Assembly (NCBI GenBank): GCA_012959695.1
Contig: DUCS01000006.1
Coordinates: 96,705-160,704, forward strand
Source: Cycloclasticus sp.
GTDB taxonomy: Bacteria > Pseudomonadota > Gammaproteobacteria > Methylococcales > Cycloclasticaceae
DNA length: 64,000 nt
Reading direction: 5' to 3'
Below are positions 8,447 through 17,605 of this stretch, in pieces. The notes beneath the pieces are model-generated. The model did not search any database and was not told where the DNA came from. It was given only the letters and a program-made list of their open reading frames with translations. Made by a program: the position numbers and the translations under genes. Every line of letters begins with the position of its first letter. Position 1 is the first letter of the stretch.

Positions 8447-10422
8447 TTAAACGAATCCTAATAGCGAATCGTGGTGAAATTGCCTGCCGCATTGCCCGAA
8501 CCTGCCAAAAACTCGGTATAGAGGCCGTCGCTGTTTATTCAGAGGCCGATAAGAATAGCCGCCACGTTAGAGAAATTGGTCACGCGATTAAACTGGGTGG
8601 TGCCTTAGCATCAGACAGTTATTTAGATATTAATAAAGTGATTACTGCTGCAAAACAAACCGCCTGCGATGCCATCCACCCCGGCTATGGTTTTCTATCT
8701 GAAAACCCAGATTTTGCTGATGCGATAGAAGCCGCTGGTTTGATATTTATTGGCCCGCGCGCCGATAGTTTACGGCGCTTTGGTGATAAATCTGCTGCTA
8801 AAAAAGAAGCCACAAACGCCAATGTTAATGTCATACCGGGCAGTGAAGGAAAACTATCAGACCCAGCGAAAATTGCCGAGTGTGTTAAAAGCATGGCCTT
8901 ACCTGTGATGTTAAAAGCGGCCGCAGGTGGCGGTGGTAAAGGCATGCGCGTGTTGAATAATTTGGACAATTTAGAAGCTGATATAGAATCGGCCATGAGT
9001 GAAGGGTTGCGCGCGTTCTCCGACGATGCTTTATTAGTAGAACAATGTATTAATAACGCACGCCATGTCGAGGTGCAAATAGCCGGTGATGGTGAAGGTA
9101 ATGTTGTGCATTTGTTTGAAAGGGAATGCTCTTTGCAGCGGCGCCATCAAAAAGTGGTGGAAGAAGCCCCTGCTGTTTTCCTAAATGCATCGCTACGCGA
9201 ATCGTTGTTGTCAGCCGCGTGTCGTTTAGGTGAACAAATACAATACCGGGGTTTAGGCACAGTAGAATTTTTGGTGCTAGGCGAGGAGTATTATTTCTTA
9301 GAAGTAAACCCGCGCTTACAAGTTGAGCACCCCGTAACAGAAAGCATAACGGGGCTTGATTTAGTCGAATTACAAATTAGTATTGCAAACGGTAATGGCT
9401 TTGGTTTTGCACAAAGTGACGTAACATCGAATGGGCATGCCATTGAAGTACGCTTATATGCAGAGTCACCGGCACAAAATTTTATGCCCTCTACCGGCAC
9501 AATAGACACGATTGTCTTCCCAAAACACCTACGCGTTGAAACAGGTGTGGACAGCGGTGATGATGTGTCATCTTACTACGACCCGATGATGGCTAAATTG
9601 ATTGCCACAGGCGCAACACGCAATCAGGCATTAGAACGTTTACAGCAAGGGTTAACCGACACAGCCGTGTTGGGTCTGGATAACAATCGTCACTTCTTAC
9701 AAGCGTTGCTGGCGAATGCCGATGTGCAGGCGGATACCATTGATACGGGGACGTTAGATCGTTGGCTGCCAGATTATGCTGAAACAATAGATGAGGCGTT
9801 AGCCGACAGGCAGGCTGCGATAGCCGCTGCACTATGGATGCGTCAATACCGTGAAGTGGGCAGCAAAAACCCTTGGAAACGCACAGAAGTATTTAGCCAA
9901 TGGGCACTCAGTTCACTGGTGGATACACCCATACACACCGTGGTGCTAAAGCACACTGAGGCAGAGTGGAATATTGCCTTTTTAAGTGTCGATGGCGAAA
10001 GCCAGGTCTCTCTTAATGTGAATGATAAACCCTATCAGGTAGCTTTAAAGGCCGTAGGTAATAGCGCCTATCTTGCGCAGTTTGATGACCTTCGTTTGCC
10101 GATAACGGCCGTTGCCCATAAAGAGGTGATTTATACGCAATCATTGTCGCAGCAAATAACGTTTGAAGTTAACCCTGTGGTGAGCGATAAACTCGGCGAG
10201 TCAGAAGGGCATAACAATATTGTCGCGCCGATGATGGGTGAAATTATTAAAGTACACGTTAAAGAAGGTGACGAAGTGGAAGCAGGGCAACTACTGATTG
10301 TTATGGAATCGATGAAGATGCAGTTACAAATTGAAGCCATTGACGCCGGTACAGTGACTAATATTTATTGTAAAGCAGGGTACAACGTTGCCCGTGGTGC
10401 GGTGGTCGTCGATGTCGAATAG
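8443..10422 (+). CDS. acyl-CoA carboxylase biotin carboxylase/biotin carrier (alpha) subunit
   Basis: A 659-residue protein with the biotin carboxylase N-terminus IANRGEIACRIARTC, the ATP-binding loop AAGGGGKGMRV, the ERECSLQRRHQK and EVNPRLQVEHPVTE motifs, and a C-terminal biotinyl domain with MESMKMQ (biotinylated lysine). It carboxylates biotin with ATP and bicarbonate and works with the preceding beta subunit. It overlaps the upstream gene by four bases and the downstream gene by eleven, which places it firmly in the operon. Confidence 0.92.
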   Translation: MIKRILIANRGEIACRIARTCQKLGIEAVAVYSEADKNSRHVREIGHAIKLGGALASDSYLDINKVITAAKQTACDAIHPGYGFLSENPDFADAIEAAGLIFIGPRADSLRRFGDKSAAKKEATNANVNVIPGSEGKLSDPAKIAECVKSMALPVMLKAAAGGGGKGMRVLNNLDNLEADIESAMSEGLRAFSDDALLVEQCINNARHVEVQIAGDGEGNVVHLFERECSLQRRHQKVVEEAPAVFLNASLRESLLSAACRLGEQIQYRGLGTVEFLVLGEEYYFLEVNPRLQVEHPVTESITGLDLVELQISIANGNGFGFAQSDVTSNGHAIEVRLYAESPAQNFMPSTGTIDTIVFPKHLRVETGVDSGDDVSSYYDPMMAKLIATGATRNQALERLQQGLTDTAVLGLDNNRHFLQALLANADVQADTIDTGTLDRWLPDYAETIDEALADRQAAIAAALWMRQYREVGSKNPWKRTEVFSQWALSSLVDTPIHTVVLKHTEAEWNIAFLSVDGESQVSLNVNDKPYQVALKAVGNSAYLAQFDDLRLPITAVAHKEVIYTQSLSQQITFEVNPVVSDKLGESEGHNNIVAPMMGEIIKVHVKEGDEVEAGQLLIVMESMKMQLQIEAIDAGTVTNIYCKAGYNVARGAVVVDVE

Positions 10423-11590
10423 AAGCTTACGCGGAAAAGTCGCCATTGTTGGTGTAGGGCAATCGCCGTCTGGGCGAGTCCCCGACAGAAGCCCGTTGGA
10501 TTTAACCGCCGACGCAACGTTAAAAGCGTTAGCCGATGCAGGCATGGACAAAAGCGAAATAGACGGCGTGTTAACGGGTAATGCCTTTGCGTCATCTTTC
10601 CATCGTTTTAGTGTGGCATTGAGTGAATACCTAAACATACAACCTTCCTATTCAAATACCTTGCAAGTATCAGGCGCCACGGCGGCAGCCGCGGTTAATA
10701 CAGCAGCAGCGGCCATTAATGCAGGGCTTGCCGATACGGTGTTAGTGGCTTGTGGTGATAGTCTGTTAACAGGTATGACGCCCGATATGGCGATTCGCGC
10801 GATGACCGAAAGTCGAGATCAGCAATACGAAATGCCGTTTGGAATTCCCGTAGCAAACACCTTTGCTATGACAGCGCACCGGCACATGAAAGAATTCGGC
10901 ACCACCCCAGAACAAATGGCGCAGGTGGCGGTTACTTTTAGGGAGCATGCAGCACGTACCCCGGGCGCACAAAAAACCGATCCGATAACCATTGAAGATG
11001 TGCTGGCATCAAAAATGGTGACTACGCCGTATCATAAACTCGATTGTTCGTTAATTTCAGACGGCGGAGTCGCATTAATTTTAACCTCGGCTGAAAGGGC
11101 CTATGACTACGCGCAAGAACCTATATTTATTTTGGGTGCTGGCGAACACTACAGCCACGAGCATATTTTCCTAATGCCAGAGTTAACCGAAACAGGCGCC
11201 GTTAAATCAGCCCAAAAAGCATACGATATGGCAGGTATCAGTGCTAAAGATGTTGATGTAGCCGGTATTTATGATTGCTTTACAGGAACCGTTTTAATGA
11301 TGCTTGAAGACCTAGGTTTTTGTAAAAAAGGTGAAGCGGGGCCCTTCGTTGAGGCGGGGGAAATCACCTACGGTGGAACTATTCCAACCAATACCCACGG
11401 TGGCATGCTCTCGTACGCGCACCCCGGTATTCCCGCGGCGTGGTACCACTTTGCAGAAGTGGTCAGGCAGTTACGTAACAGTTGCGGCGATCGACAAGTT
11501 ACCGATGCTGAGCTGGGCCTTGTGCACACCTTGGGGGCTGGTTTCTCAACACAAGCGACCACTATCTTAGGTAAGGAGAGTACGTTGTGA
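10412..11590 (+). CDS. thiolase-fold protein without nucleophilic Cys; Ltp2-like retro-aldolase candidate
   Basis: A 392-residue thiolase-superfamily protein (SCP2-thiolase branch). The ATG at 10412 starts inside the preceding gene; a GTG further upstream is less likely. The nucleophile motif CxSG is replaced by QVSG (Gln85), and the C-terminal cysteine motif reads HTLGAGFSTQ, so classical thiolysis is unlikely. Tyr287 (IYDCF) and Tyr335 (LSYAHPG) have nearly the spacing reported for the two catalytic tyrosines of the steroid aldolase Ltp2. The next gene encodes a DUF35 protein, the known partner type of Ltp2. A retro-aldol lyase releasing acetyl- or propionyl-CoA is inferred; an inactive or acyl-binding scaffold is the alternative. 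Confidence 0.8.
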   Translation: MSNRSLRGKVAIVGVGQSPSGRVPDRSPLDLTADATLKALADAGMDKSEIDGVLTGNAFASSFHRFSVALSEYLNIQPSYSNTLQVSGATAAAAVNTAAAAINAGLADTVLVACGDSLLTGMTPDMAIRAMTESRDQQYEMPFGIPVANTFAMTAHRHMKEFGTTPEQMAQVAVTFREHAARTPGAQKTDPITIEDVLASKMVTTPYHKLDCSLISDGGVALILTSAERAYDYAQEPIFILGAGEHYSHEHIFLMPELTETGAVKSAQKAYDMAGISAKDVDVAGIYDCFTGTVLMMLEDLGFCKKGEAGPFVEAGEITYGGTIPTNTHGGMLSYAHPGIPAAWYHFAEVVRQLRNSCGDRQVTDAELGLVHTLGAGFSTQATTILGKESTL

Positions 11591-12000
11591 GTGAACAGAC
11601 AATTCGAAAACCTCTGCCCACAACAGATGGCGACAGCCAGGCACTGTGGGACGGGTTGAAAGAAGGCAAACTACTGCTCCAACACTGCGCCGATTGTGGA
11701 CACGTTCAATATTATCAGCAAAGTCTGTGCAGGCTATGTCAGTCGAAAAACTTAGTCCACAAGCCAGCTAGCGGGCGCGGAAAGATTCATTCATACAGCG
11801 TAGTTCACAGAGCCCCTGGCCCAGCATTTAAAGGCGATGTGCCGTATGCAGTATTACTGGTAGAGCTCGAAGAAGGCCCACGGATGATTAGTCGATTGGT
11901 CGGTAACGACTTTGATGCACTAGATTTTGATTTGCCTGTAAAACTACAAACGGTAAAAATCAGTGATGACGTGTGCTTACCTTACTTTTCATTAATGTAG
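11587..12000 (+). CDS. DUF35 OB-fold/zinc-ribbon partner protein
   Basis: A 137-residue DUF35 (ChsH2 C-terminal type) protein: an N-terminal rubredoxin-like zinc ribbon with CADC and CRLC pairs near residues 36-56, then an OB-fold starting GRGKIHSYSVVH and PYAVLLVELEEG. It starts at a GTG overlapping the thiolase-like stop (GTGA). DUF35 proteins form obligate complexes with thiolase-fold enzymes or MaoC hydratases handling bulky acyl-CoAs. Here the coupling to the Cys-less thiolase strongly suggests a two-subunit lyase. Confidence 0.88.
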   Translation: MSEQTIRKPLPTTDGDSQALWDGLKEGKLLLQHCADCGHVQYYQQSLCRLCQSKNLVHKPASGRGKIHSYSVVHRAPGPAFKGDVPYAVLLVELEEGPRMISRLVGNDFDALDFDLPVKLQTVKISDDVCLPYFSLM

Positions 12001-12016
12001 CCGTAAGGAAAAGACA

Positions 12017-12499
12017 ATGAACAAAGACGTGACGACTAAAAAGCCTTTAGGCAGCTATATGACAGCTAGGCGCACGATATTTGACGCCGATATATGTGCC
12101 TTTGTGAATGTTGCTGGTTTGCAAGAGCCTTTGTTTGTGGATATGGAATACGTCAAAACAAATATGCCAGCATCACACCAAAAACGTTTCGCGCCAGGCC
12201 CTTTTTTAATATCCATGGGCATGGGGCTAGTCGCTCCCATATTAATGACCATGCTAGATGACCTCGCTAAGATTCAACCTTTTGGTCTAATGAAAGGTAT
12301 GGTCAACGTCAATGCCGATATTAAATTACCGGGATACGCAGGTGATACCATGCAAGTTGAACTGGTACCTACCATTACCTCAGTTACCCAATCTGGCAAC
12401 GTATTATTGGCGTTACAACACATTATGCGCAATCAAGATAATCAAGTGGTTGTCGATTTCACCGAAACGCTATTGCTTGGACCACCTGATGAAAAGTAA
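12017..12499 (+). CDS. hotdog-fold (MaoC-like) protein lacking the hydratase motif
   Basis: A 160-residue protein with MaoC-like layout: FVNVAGLQEPLFVDMEYV where active enzymes have GDxNPLHxD, then FAPGPFLISMGMGL as hotdog helix and a final strand with FTETLLLGP. The catalytic Asp/His pair is not obvious, so it may be a thioesterase-like or structural subunit rather than a hydratase. A purine-rich ribosome site (GTAAGGAA, 12002-12009) precedes the ATG. It is the last gene of the plus-strand operon; convergent liuD follows after 253 bases. Confidence 0.7.
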   Translation: MNKDVTTKKPLGSYMTARRTIFDADICAFVNVAGLQEPLFVDMEYVKTNMPASHQKRFAPGPFLISMGMGLVAPILMTMLDDLAKIQPFGLMKGMVNVNADIKLPGYAGDTMQVELVPTITSVTQSGNVLLALQHIMRNQDNQVVVDFTETLLLGPPDEK

Positions 12500-12752
12500 G
12501 TAGAGGTGTTATTTTCAGATAAAGCTCGAAAATCATTTGTTGAGCCAAACTGTGACCCCATACCGAGACATTAAGTATAAATGCCTAACAAGTCATTCGA
12601 CACGCCCAACAAGAACCGACTGTTTGCTCCTGGGGTCGGTAAATTAAACAAACTAAACGGGACGCTACCCTTTGATTCGTAAAACCATGGGCTAATCCCG
12701 TTTATCTTTCACTCTAACAATAACAAGCAAATACAAACTAAAAAGCAGTTAC
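12500..12752. other. convergent intergenic region with stem-loops
   Basis: No gene is visible. The region holds CCGAC at about 12616 pairing with GTCGG near 12634, and an inverted repeat AAACGGGA (12655-12662) / TCCCGTTT (12696-12703) enclosing an inner CCC/GGG pair. None is followed by a proper T-tract, so they are not clear terminators. The words TGCCTAACAAGTC and GGGACGCTACCC look like decayed attC- or REP-type repeat ends, which is a guess. Confidence 0.35.
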
Positions 12753-14756
12753 TTATTCTGTCTCAACAAATGTAATTAACGTCGCGTCCGCTTCAACAAA
12801 ATCTTCAGCCGCATAAAATACTTGGTCAATTTCACCGTCAAACGGTGCTACCAATGTATGCTCCATTTTCATCGCTTCAAGAATGGCAAGTGGTTGGTTT
12901 TCTGTCACACTATCGCCGTTAGCTACGAGTACTTTCAGTAATTTACCTGGCATGGGTGCGACGATGGTTGATGCACCTGCAACGTCAGTGATATCAGCTT
13001 CAAATGGGTTTACTTCGTTTAACAGATACCAACGGTTTTTCCATGAAATTAGAACGATATTGTCATGTCTAAGGGTAATGAATTTTTCCCAGCTATTGTC
13101 TATTTGTAAACGTAACACCTGATTGGTTGATTCTTCAGCGATAACGTCCATATCGGCGTCTAAATGGAACACAAAATGGTTTTCACGTTCGCTTACAACA
13201 ACTTCTATATCATCGCCGTCTTCATAGTTGAAGAATAAGCTGCGCTCACTTTGACCGTTTGGTCGCCAGCCAGTGGTGTCGTGCCATGGGGAATTAGGGT
13301 CGCTTGAAACAACAGCCCCATCAGCAACGGTTTTTTGTTGATCGAGCAATAATCTAACGCTGGCTGCTAATAAAACGTGCTGGGGTAATTCAACGCGGCT
13401 GCTATCGAGTATCGCGTCTAGTTTTGCATCGATGTACTGTGTATCAATTTTATTGTCGATAAAATCAGGGTGAGTCGATAATGTTTCTAAAAATGCAATA
13501 TTGTTTTCCACGCCGATAATGCCTGAGTCGCCGAGTGCGGTCAGTAAGCGTGAACGTGCGATTTCGCGTGTTTCGCCCCATACAACGAGCTTTGCAATCA
13601 TTGGATCGTAGAACACGCTAATGGTGTCGCCTTGTTCAACGCCGGTTTCTACTCGGCAGTTTTCGTTGGCTTGTGGGAAACGCAAAGCATGTAATTTGCC
13701 GGTTGACGGTAGGAATAAATTATTAGGGTTTTCAGCGTATAGGCGTGTTTCAAACGAATGCCCAGTGCTGGTAATTTGTTCTTGCTTTAACGGTAAGGCT
13801 TCACCCGCAGCAACACGTACTTGCCATTCAACTAGATCTTGCCCAGTGACCATTTCGGTAACGGGGTGCTCCACCTGTAATCGCGTATTCATCTCCATAA
13901 AATAAAATGAACGGTCTTCGCCGACAATAAATTCAATGGTGCCTGCACCGTTATATTCAATAGCACGCGCAGCGTTTACGGCAGCGATGCCCATTGCTTC
14001 ACGCGTGGCATCATCAAGGAAAGGAGAAGGGGTTTCTTCAATAATTTTTTGATGGCGACGCTGTAATGAACATTCGCGTTCATGCAGGTGTACGTAATTG
14101 TCGTGAGTGTCTCCAAATACTTGAAATTCAATATGACGTGGTTTGCCAATGTAACGTTCGAGTAACACACGGTCATCACCAAAAGCATTTTGTGCTTCGC
14201 GCATCACCGCATCTAACATGTCATTAAATTCATCAGCCGAATTAACCACGCGCATACCTTTGCCGCCACCGCCAGAAACCGCTTTAATCAATAGTGGATA
14301 GCCTACCTTGTCAGCTTCTGCTTTAAGATGAACAGCGCCTTGCTCTTTGCCGTGATAACCTGGTACGACAGGTACATTAGCAGCTTCCATTAGATGTTTG
14401 GCGGCATCTTTTGCGCCCATTTTTTCAATGGAGTCGGCTGTTGGGCCAATAAAGGTAATGCCAGCGGCAGGGCAAGCACGTGCAAAGCCACTGTTCTCAG
14501 ATAAAAATCCGTATGCTGGGTGAATGGCATCTACTCCCACACGCTTTGCCAGTGCGATGAGGTTATCACCTAGAAGGTATGATTCATCGGGACGTGAGCC
14601 ACCAATATGGTATGCCTCATCAGCCAATTTAACGTGACGCGCATGTTGGTCAGCATCCGAATAAACCGCAACACTGGTGATGCCCATTTTTTTTAAGGTG
14701 GAAATAACACGGCAAGCGATTTCACCGCGATTTGCTATTAATACTTTTTTAAACAT
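12753..14756 (-). CDS. liuD: methylcrotonyl-CoA carboxylase biotin-containing alpha subunit
   Basis: A 667-residue biotin carboxylase plus biotin carrier protein: IANRGEIACRVIST at the N-terminus, VSGGGGKGMRV loop, ERECSLQRRHQK, EMNTRLQVEHPVTE, and a biotinyl domain with LEAMKMEH near the C-terminus. With liuB it carboxylates 3-methylcrotonyl-CoA in leucine and isovalerate breakdown. The assignment over the region 1 paralogue rests on the neighbouring isovaleryl-CoA dehydrogenase. It is last in the minus-strand order liuA-thiolase-liuB-liuD. Confidence 0.9.
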   Translation of the reverse strand: MFKKVLIANRGEIACRVISTLKKMGITSVAVYSDADQHARHVKLADEAYHIGGSRPDESYLLGDNLIALAKRVGVDAIHPAYGFLSENSGFARACPAAGITFIGPTADSIEKMGAKDAAKHLMEAANVPVVPGYHGKEQGAVHLKAEADKVGYPLLIKAVSGGGGKGMRVVNSADEFNDMLDAVMREAQNAFGDDRVLLERYIGKPRHIEFQVFGDTHDNYVHLHERECSLQRRHQKIIEETPSPFLDDATREAMGIAAVNAARAIEYNGAGTIEFIVGEDRSFYFMEMNTRLQVEHPVTEMVTGQDLVEWQVRVAAGEALPLKQEQITSTGHSFETRLYAENPNNLFLPSTGKLHALRFPQANENCRVETGVEQGDTISVFYDPMIAKLVVWGETREIARSRLLTALGDSGIIGVENNIAFLETLSTHPDFIDNKIDTQYIDAKLDAILDSSRVELPQHVLLAASVRLLLDQQKTVADGAVVSSDPNSPWHDTTGWRPNGQSERSLFFNYEDGDDIEVVVSERENHFVFHLDADMDVIAEESTNQVLRLQIDNSWEKFITLRHDNIVLISWKNRWYLLNEVNPFEADITDVAGASTIVAPMPGKLLKVLVANGDSVTENQPLAILEAMKMEHTLVAPFDGEIDQVFYAAEDFVEADATLITFVETE

Positions 14757-14773
14757 GATTAATTACCTGTAGG

Positions 14774-16381
14774 CTACATTCTAAAGACGCCGTAAGAGGC
14801 ATCATCAATGGGTGTTTTAGCGGCAACGGCTAGGGATAAACCCAATACGCGACGGGTATCTCTCGGGTCAATAATGCCATCATCCCACAGTCGAGCGGTG
14901 GCAAAATACGGGTTACCTTGTTCCTCGAACTGGTCGAAAATTGGTTTTCTAAATGCTTCTTCTTCGTCTTCTGACCAGGTTTCACCACGTAGTTCAATAG
15001 CGTCACGCTTGACCGTAGCAAGTACAGCGGCGGCTTGCTCGCCACCCATGGTTGAAATACGTGAATTCGGCCATGTCCACAACATACGTGCGCCAAATGC
15101 TCGACCACACATGCCATAGTTACCAGCACCATAGGAACCACCAATTAGCACGGTGAATTTAGGGACGGTAGAACAAGAAACGGCTGTGACCATTTTTGCG
15201 CCATTTTTGGCGATACCTTCCTCTTCGTATTTTTTACCGACCATAAAGCCCGTGATATTTTGTAGAAATAATAAAGGAATACCACGTTGGTTACACAGTT
15301 CAATAAAGTGTGTGCCTTTTAACGCAGAAGGTGAGAACAAGATGCCATTGTTAGCAATAATACCAACCGGATAGCCGTGAATATGAGCAAAGCCACAAAC
15401 CAGAGTTGGGCCATATAATGGCTTGAATTCTTGGAACTCAGAGCCATCCACTAAACGTGCAATAATTTCGCGTACTTCAAACGGTTGGCGCGCATCCTTA
15501 GGGATTACACCTATAATGTCGTCCGTTGGGTATAAAGGTTCACGAGACTCACGTACTTTTGTATGTACTGTTTTATTAACATTTAAGTGGCTGATGATAT
15601 CGCGTGCAATATTCAGCGCATGCGTGTCATTTTCGGCGATATGGTCTGTCACACCCGATTGTTTACAGTGTAGTTCAGCACCACCTAAGTCTTCAGATGA
15701 TACAACTTCGCCTGTGGCGGCTTTAACTAACGGCGGGCCGCCTAAAAATATAGTGCCTTGTTCGCGAACAATAATAGATTCATCACATAGCGCAGGAATA
15801 TATGCTCCACCCGCAGTACACGAACCCATGACCACTGCTATCTGCGAGATACCTGCGCCAGACATGCGTGTTTGGTTATAGAAAAAACGCCCGAAATGCT
15901 CTTTATCTGGGAACACGTCGTGTTGTAGGGGTAGGAAAGCACCACCTGAATCAACTAAATAGATACAAGGTAAGCGATTTTCTTGCGCTATCTCTTGTGC
16001 TCGTAGGTGTTTTTTAACCGTCAATGGATAGTACGTACCCCCTTTAACGGTTGCGTCATTTGCAATCACCATTACTTCGACACCGTGTACACGACCAATG
16101 CCTGTAATAATCCCTGCGGCAGGTGCATCATCGTTATAGATGCCATAGGCTGCTAGTTGTGACAGTTCTAAAAACGAACTACCCTTATCGAGCAACGCTT
16201 TTATGCGGTCTCTAGGTAACAGCTTATCCCTTGCCAAGTGTTTTTTACGCGCTCGCTCACCACCACCTGCGGCGGCTGTTGTGATACGTTCATTCAACTC
16301 AGCGACCAATGTTGCCATAGCAGCTGTGTTGTCTTTAAACTCAGGGGAAGCCGTTTCTAGCTTAGATTTTATAATAGGCAT
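14774..16381 (-). CDS. liuB: methylcrotonyl-CoA carboxylase carboxyltransferase beta subunit
   Basis: A 535-residue carboxyltransferase with [56 protein letters not shown] and [16 protein letters not shown], all classical for methylcrotonyl-CoA carboxylase beta subunits. It lies 17 bases upstream of liuD in the same transcript and downstream of the acetyltransferase and liuA genes. The product would be 3-methylglutaconyl-CoA, the substrate of the LiuC-like hydratase encoded at 19461. Confidence 0.92.
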   Translation of the reverse strand: MPIIKSKLETASPEFKDNTAAMATLVAELNERITTAAAGGGERARKKHLARDKLLPRDRIKALLDKGSSFLELSQLAAYGIYNDDAPAAGIITGIGRVHGVEVMVIANDATVKGGTYYPLTVKKHLRAQEIAQENRLPCIYLVDSGGAFLPLQHDVFPDKEHFGRFFYNQTRMSGAGISQIAVVMGSCTAGGAYIPALCDESIIVREQGTIFLGGPPLVKAATGEVVSSEDLGGAELHCKQSGVTDHIAENDTHALNIARDIISHLNVNKTVHTKVRESREPLYPTDDIIGVIPKDARQPFEVREIIARLVDGSEFQEFKPLYGPTLVCGFAHIHGYPVGIIANNGILFSPSALKGTHFIELCNQRGIPLLFLQNITGFMVGKKYEEEGIAKNGAKMVTAVSCSTVPKFTVLIGGSYGAGNYGMCGRAFGARMLWTWPNSRISTMGGEQAAAVLATVKRDAIELRGETWSEDEEEAFRKPIFDQFEEQGNPYFATARLWDDGIIDPRDTRRVLGLSLAVAAKTPIDDASYGVFRM

Positions 16382-16415
16382 AAGATTAAGTTTACTTTAT
16401 AAGTTTTTGTTTTAA

Positions 16416-17597
16416 TTAAATAATTTCTATCGCCATTGCTGTTGCTTCACCACCGCCAATACACAAGCTGGCAATGCCTTTTGTAAAGCCACGGTTTTTA
16501 AGCGCGTGTAATAAAGTAACGACTATACGAGCGCCTGACGCACCAATAGGATGACCCAGCGCACAAGCACCACCATTGACGTTTACTTTTTCAGGGTCAA
16601 GGTTTAACTCTTTAATAGCTGCCATGGTCACCACAGCAAAGGCTTCGTTTATTTCGTAAAGGTCAACATCTTCGGTCGTCCAGTTACATTTTTTAAGTAG
16701 CTTTTCAATGGCATAAACAGGTGCCGTCGTGAACCAGTCTGGATCTTGTGCGTACGAGGTATGCGCTGTTATCTTTGCTAACGGTTTTAAGCCCTTTTTA
16801 TCTGCCTCATCCGCATCCATCAATAGTAGAGCCGTTGCACCATCCGATATAGATGACGCATTAGCCGCTGTTACTGTGCCGTCTTTCTTAAAAGCAGGGC
16901 GCAAGCTACGAATTTTATCCATCTGTGCGTTTAGAGGTGATTCGTCAGTATCAACAACTATCTCTTGTTTCCGTTTTTTTACGGTAATAGGCGTGATTTC
17001 GTCTTTAAACGCCCCATTATTAATGGCGGTAGTAGCACGCTCAAGCGAACGGATAGCAAAATCATCTTGTTGCTCTCGTGAAAAATCGAACTTATCTGCG
17101 CATAACTCAGCAAACGACCCCATCAACTTACCGTGTTTTACGTCTTGTAAACCATCACAAAACATATGGTCTAACATGGCACCGTCACCCATTTTTTGCC
17201 CGCCACGTGCGGCTGGCAATAGATAAGGTGCGTTAGTCATCGATTCCATACCTCCAGCAATAACGGCAGTTGCATCACCCGCTAAAATTTGGTTATAGGC
17301 GTAAATAAGCGTTTGCATGGCCGAGCCACACATTTTATTCACGGTGTTACACGGCACAGATAAGGGGAGGCCGCCTTTTAACGCAGCTTGACGAGCAGGT
17401 GCTTGACCTTGCCCAGCTGGTAAAACGCAACCAAAATGGACGCTGTCAATATCAGCTCCATCAATTTGGCTATCGGTTAATACAGCTTCAATGGAAGCCG
17501 CACCTAAGTCAGATGCTGACAAACTTGAAAACTGACCCTGAAACGAGCCTAGCGGCGTGCGCTTTGCGGCGACAACCACAACGGATGTTGAACTCAT
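16416..17597 (-). CDS. atoB: acetyl-CoA C-acetyltransferase (thiolase)
   Basis: A 393-residue true thiolase with the nucleophile in NTVNKMCGSAMQ (Cys near residue 89), the histidine motif GGACALGHPIGASGAR and the second cysteine in SLCIGGGEA. It cleaves acetoacetyl-CoA to two acetyl-CoA, the end step of leucine and short-chain fatty-acid oxidation. It sits between liuA (8 bases away) and liuB, so it is part of the liu operon. It contrasts with the Cys-less thiolase-like protein in region 1. Confidence 0.93.
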   Translation of the reverse strand: MSSTSVVVVAAKRTPLGSFQGQFSSLSASDLGAASIEAVLTDSQIDGADIDSVHFGCVLPAGQGQAPARQAALKGGLPLSVPCNTVNKMCGSAMQTLIYAYNQILAGDATAVIAGGMESMTNAPYLLPAARGGQKMGDGAMLDHMFCDGLQDVKHGKLMGSFAELCADKFDFSREQQDDFAIRSLERATTAINNGAFKDEITPITVKKRKQEIVVDTDESPLNAQMDKIRSLRPAFKKDGTVTAANASSISDGATALLLMDADEADKKGLKPLAKITAHTSYAQDPDWFTTAPVYAIEKLLKKCNWTTEDVDLYEINEAFAVVTMAAIKELNLDPEKVNVNGGACALGHPIGASGARIVVTLLHALKNRGFTKGIASLCIGGGEATAMAIEII

Positions 17598-17605
17598 GAA
17601 TATTC

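Noticed and set aside
14808-15881. Several long plus-strand frames opposite liuB
   Set aside because: They mirror the codon pattern of a strongly conserved carboxyltransferase gene and have no recognisable domains.
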